DNA from: Cokeromyces recurvatus
Lineage: Eukaryota; Mucoromycota; Mucoromycetes; Mucorales; Mucoraceae
Reading direction: 5' to 3'
NCBI RefSeq assembly: GCF_025118155.1
Contig: NW_026251389.1
Span: 248,001-312,000 of the forward strand
DNA length: 64,000 nucleotides
Under the pieces are notes generated by a model. The model saw nothing but the letters and a program-made list of their open reading frames with translations. It was not told where the DNA came from and ran no database searches. The translations under genes were made by a program, and so were the position numbers. Of the stretch, positions 62,570 to 64,000 are shown in pieces. Position 1 is the stretch's first letter, and every line of letters starts with the position of its first letter.

Positions 62570-63680
62570 ATGGATTATCAATATACAGATGAAATGGAAT
62601 TCGAATATACAGAACCTCTCTCTTTTCCTTCATTAAATGAAAAATTACAGACAGTATATACATTACCACCTTCAGGCACCTTTCATATTCCCCAGTCTCT
62701 TTTTGGAAATAATTATACAAAACTGAGTTCGACAACTAATACAGTATGTAATTTACTTAATGAAGTGACGTTGAATGATAAAGAAACTGAACGAATACAA
62801 GAACAAGAAGACAAACAAACAAAAGTATGAAATGACGATAAACAATACAATATATGCCTATACAAACTGATTAATTATAATTGATAGATGTCAAAAAGTT
62901 TACAACTATTACCAAAAGATAATTCATTAAAAGTAAATGATAGTAAAGATCGATTAGAAATAAAGCAGTCTGTTGATCAGTTTGAAATACCAAATGCAAT
63001 AGCATCCTTACCCACACCAACCGATGAAAAGTTAAAAAGTCCAGTAGCAACTTCTCCTTCACAAGTATTTATATATAATGCAGCACCTTCTACCGATGAA
63101 CATATCAATCATAGCCATAGCGTAATCTATTATATTAATGGACTATTTAAACTATTTTATACGTCTATTTTATTTATGGGAGCACTTTATATTATTATTC
63201 ACCTTATTAGAAATATACACTATGATATAAAAGATAAGATAGCTACTTATGAATCAGGTAAGAAAAAGAAGAGGAATTCAATTATAGATTAAATTCAATA
63301 TTGAATGAAGAAATTTGTTATAGATTTATTTGGTGATCAGTTATATTGTCAACAACAATATGAATTAAATCGATGTTCACCTAATACTCGATTACCAGCT
63401 ATTCAAGATTTATGTAGAGAATGGGAACGTTGTATGATGCGACCGTTAGCAGTAAGTAAATCGAAAGTATTGGCGGAAACTTTAGCAGAAATGGTAAATG
63501 GATTTTTGAATACTTTAACCTTAAAGACAATGGTAAGAAGAAGATAAAAATAGTAGATTAAAATGATTTGCTTATTTTTTTCTTATTTTAAAAAAAAAAA
63601 AATAGATATATAGTATTGTCTTTGGATTTGGAATTATTTGGTCTCTTACCAATGGTGGTTTAATAAGCAAAAGAAACTAA
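62570..63680 (+). CDS. BRL1: Brl1/Brr6 nuclear-envelope protein (nuclear pore assembly)
   Basis: Brl1/Brr6-type proteins sit in the inner nuclear membrane and promote membrane fusion during nuclear pore assembly. Exon 1 (62570-62827) is polar: MDYQYTDEMEFEYTEPLSFP. The second exon from 62888 starts MSKSLQLLPKD and has a membrane span LFKLFYTSILFMGALYIIIH. The disulfide domain is QLYCQQQYELNRCSPNTRLP, AIQDLCREWERCM, VLAETLAEMVNGFLNTLTLK. A last exon encodes a second span IYSIVFGFGIIWSLTNGGL and ends SKRN at 63680. The four Cys of the family (C-x7-C...C-x5-C) are visible. The join between KIATYES and KKFVIDLFGD is one base out of phase with the only GT...AG pair I see; the border or a base may be wrong. 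Symbol by similarity. Confidence 0.87.
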
Positions 63681-63815
63681 GCATTATTGTAACATGGATA
63701 GGAAAAAAAGTAAACTTTAAATTTTAGTAGTCATGCAATTTTTTTTTTTCTGTTAATTTCTTTTATTTATTTACAAATGATGCTATAATATACAATTGGT
63801 ATTTTTTTTTTTGGA

Positions 63816-64000
63816 TTATAATTGAATATTTTCCATAATTTTATAAGGTAAATTTGAAGTTAAAGTTGTATTCTCAGTAATTAATAATAAGTTGATTTCA
63901 TTATGATTCTGTTCTGATTGAGTAGCATAAATTAAAATTTCTACAAATAATGGAAATTGTTGAAAAAAGTCTTCCATGTCTTCAGTAATAATAGGTTGGC
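63816..64000 (-). CDS. C-terminal part of an unidentified gene
   Basis: A minus-strand frame open to the window's right edge (first complete codon at 63998) reads QPIITEDMEDFFQQFPLFVE, then ILIYATQSEQNHNEINLLLI and ends LPYKIMENIQL at 63816. Composition is protein-like (acidic, Gln/Asn-rich). It converges with Brl1/Brr6, 135 bp between stops. Too short to identify. Confidence 0.5.
   Translation of the reverse strand, partial: QPIITEDMEDFFQQFPLFVEILIYATQSEQNHNEINLLLITENTTLTSNLPYKIMENIQL

Overview
This window is nuclear DNA of a filamentous fungus, very probably an early-diverging one of the Mucoromycota (Mucorales-like). The reasons are: very AT-rich sequence with long A and T runs; many short introns (about 45-90 bp) with GTAAGT-type donors and T-rich tracts before the AG; a fungal-type gene set (vacuolar alpha-mannosidase, Mucor-type endo-beta-N-acetylglucosaminidase, thaumatin-like protein, Boi-like SH3/SAM/PH protein, SSU1-type exporter, Brl1/Brr6); and mobile-element debris of types I associate with Mucorales (a LINE with a Cys/His C-terminal module, a Tc1/IS630-like transposase fragment, a PD-(D/E)XK-like multi-exon gene). 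There is no operon logic. Genes sit on both strands and many pairs are divergent with short shared promoters. Exon limits were read by eye from GT...AG signals and family consensus.

Layout. 0-6 kb: ubiquitin-conjugating enzyme (5' end outside the window), NmrA-like protein, intronless SET-domain protein, FAD monooxygenase. 6.6-9.9 kb: an accessory island with the N-terminal part of a Tc1-like transposase abutting a PD-(D/E)XK-like gene that is itself interrupted; two unexplained minus-strand coding fragments follow (9.97-10.4 kb). 10.6-18.6 kb: a small membrane protein, a Chk2/Rad53-type checkpoint kinase, a BAX-inhibitor-1 family protein and a cytochrome b5-acyl-CoA dehydrogenase fusion. 19.0-22.8 kb: two 5'-truncated LINE copies on the minus strand. 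23.6-29.3 kb: a sugar transporter, tRNA-Leu(AAG) and an MpaB-type oxygenase. 29.4-43.3 kb: tandem-PH protein, GH38 alpha-mannosidase, coiled-coil protein, Pol III subunit RPC9 and a CaMK-type kinase. 44.8-53.4 kb: thaumatin-like protein, THOC1, POT1 and GH85 endoglycosidase. 54.1-64 kb: a decayed third LINE tail, UBL-WLM protease, SSU1-type exporter, Boi-like protein, Brl1/Brr6 and the end of an unidentified gene.

Themes. Several genes concern genome maintenance and gene expression (Chk2-like kinase, POT1, WLM protease, THOC1, RPC9), nuclear envelope and polarity (Brl1/Brr6, Boi-like) and glycan turnover (GH38 and GH85). POT1 and THOC1 share a 184-bp divergent promoter. The most unusual items are the transposase/PD-(D/E)XK island, the LINE copies with recognisable target duplications and a shared 12-mer beside both tails, and a GH85 enzyme with Tyr at the usual catalytic-pair Asn plus a frame break at an A10 run.
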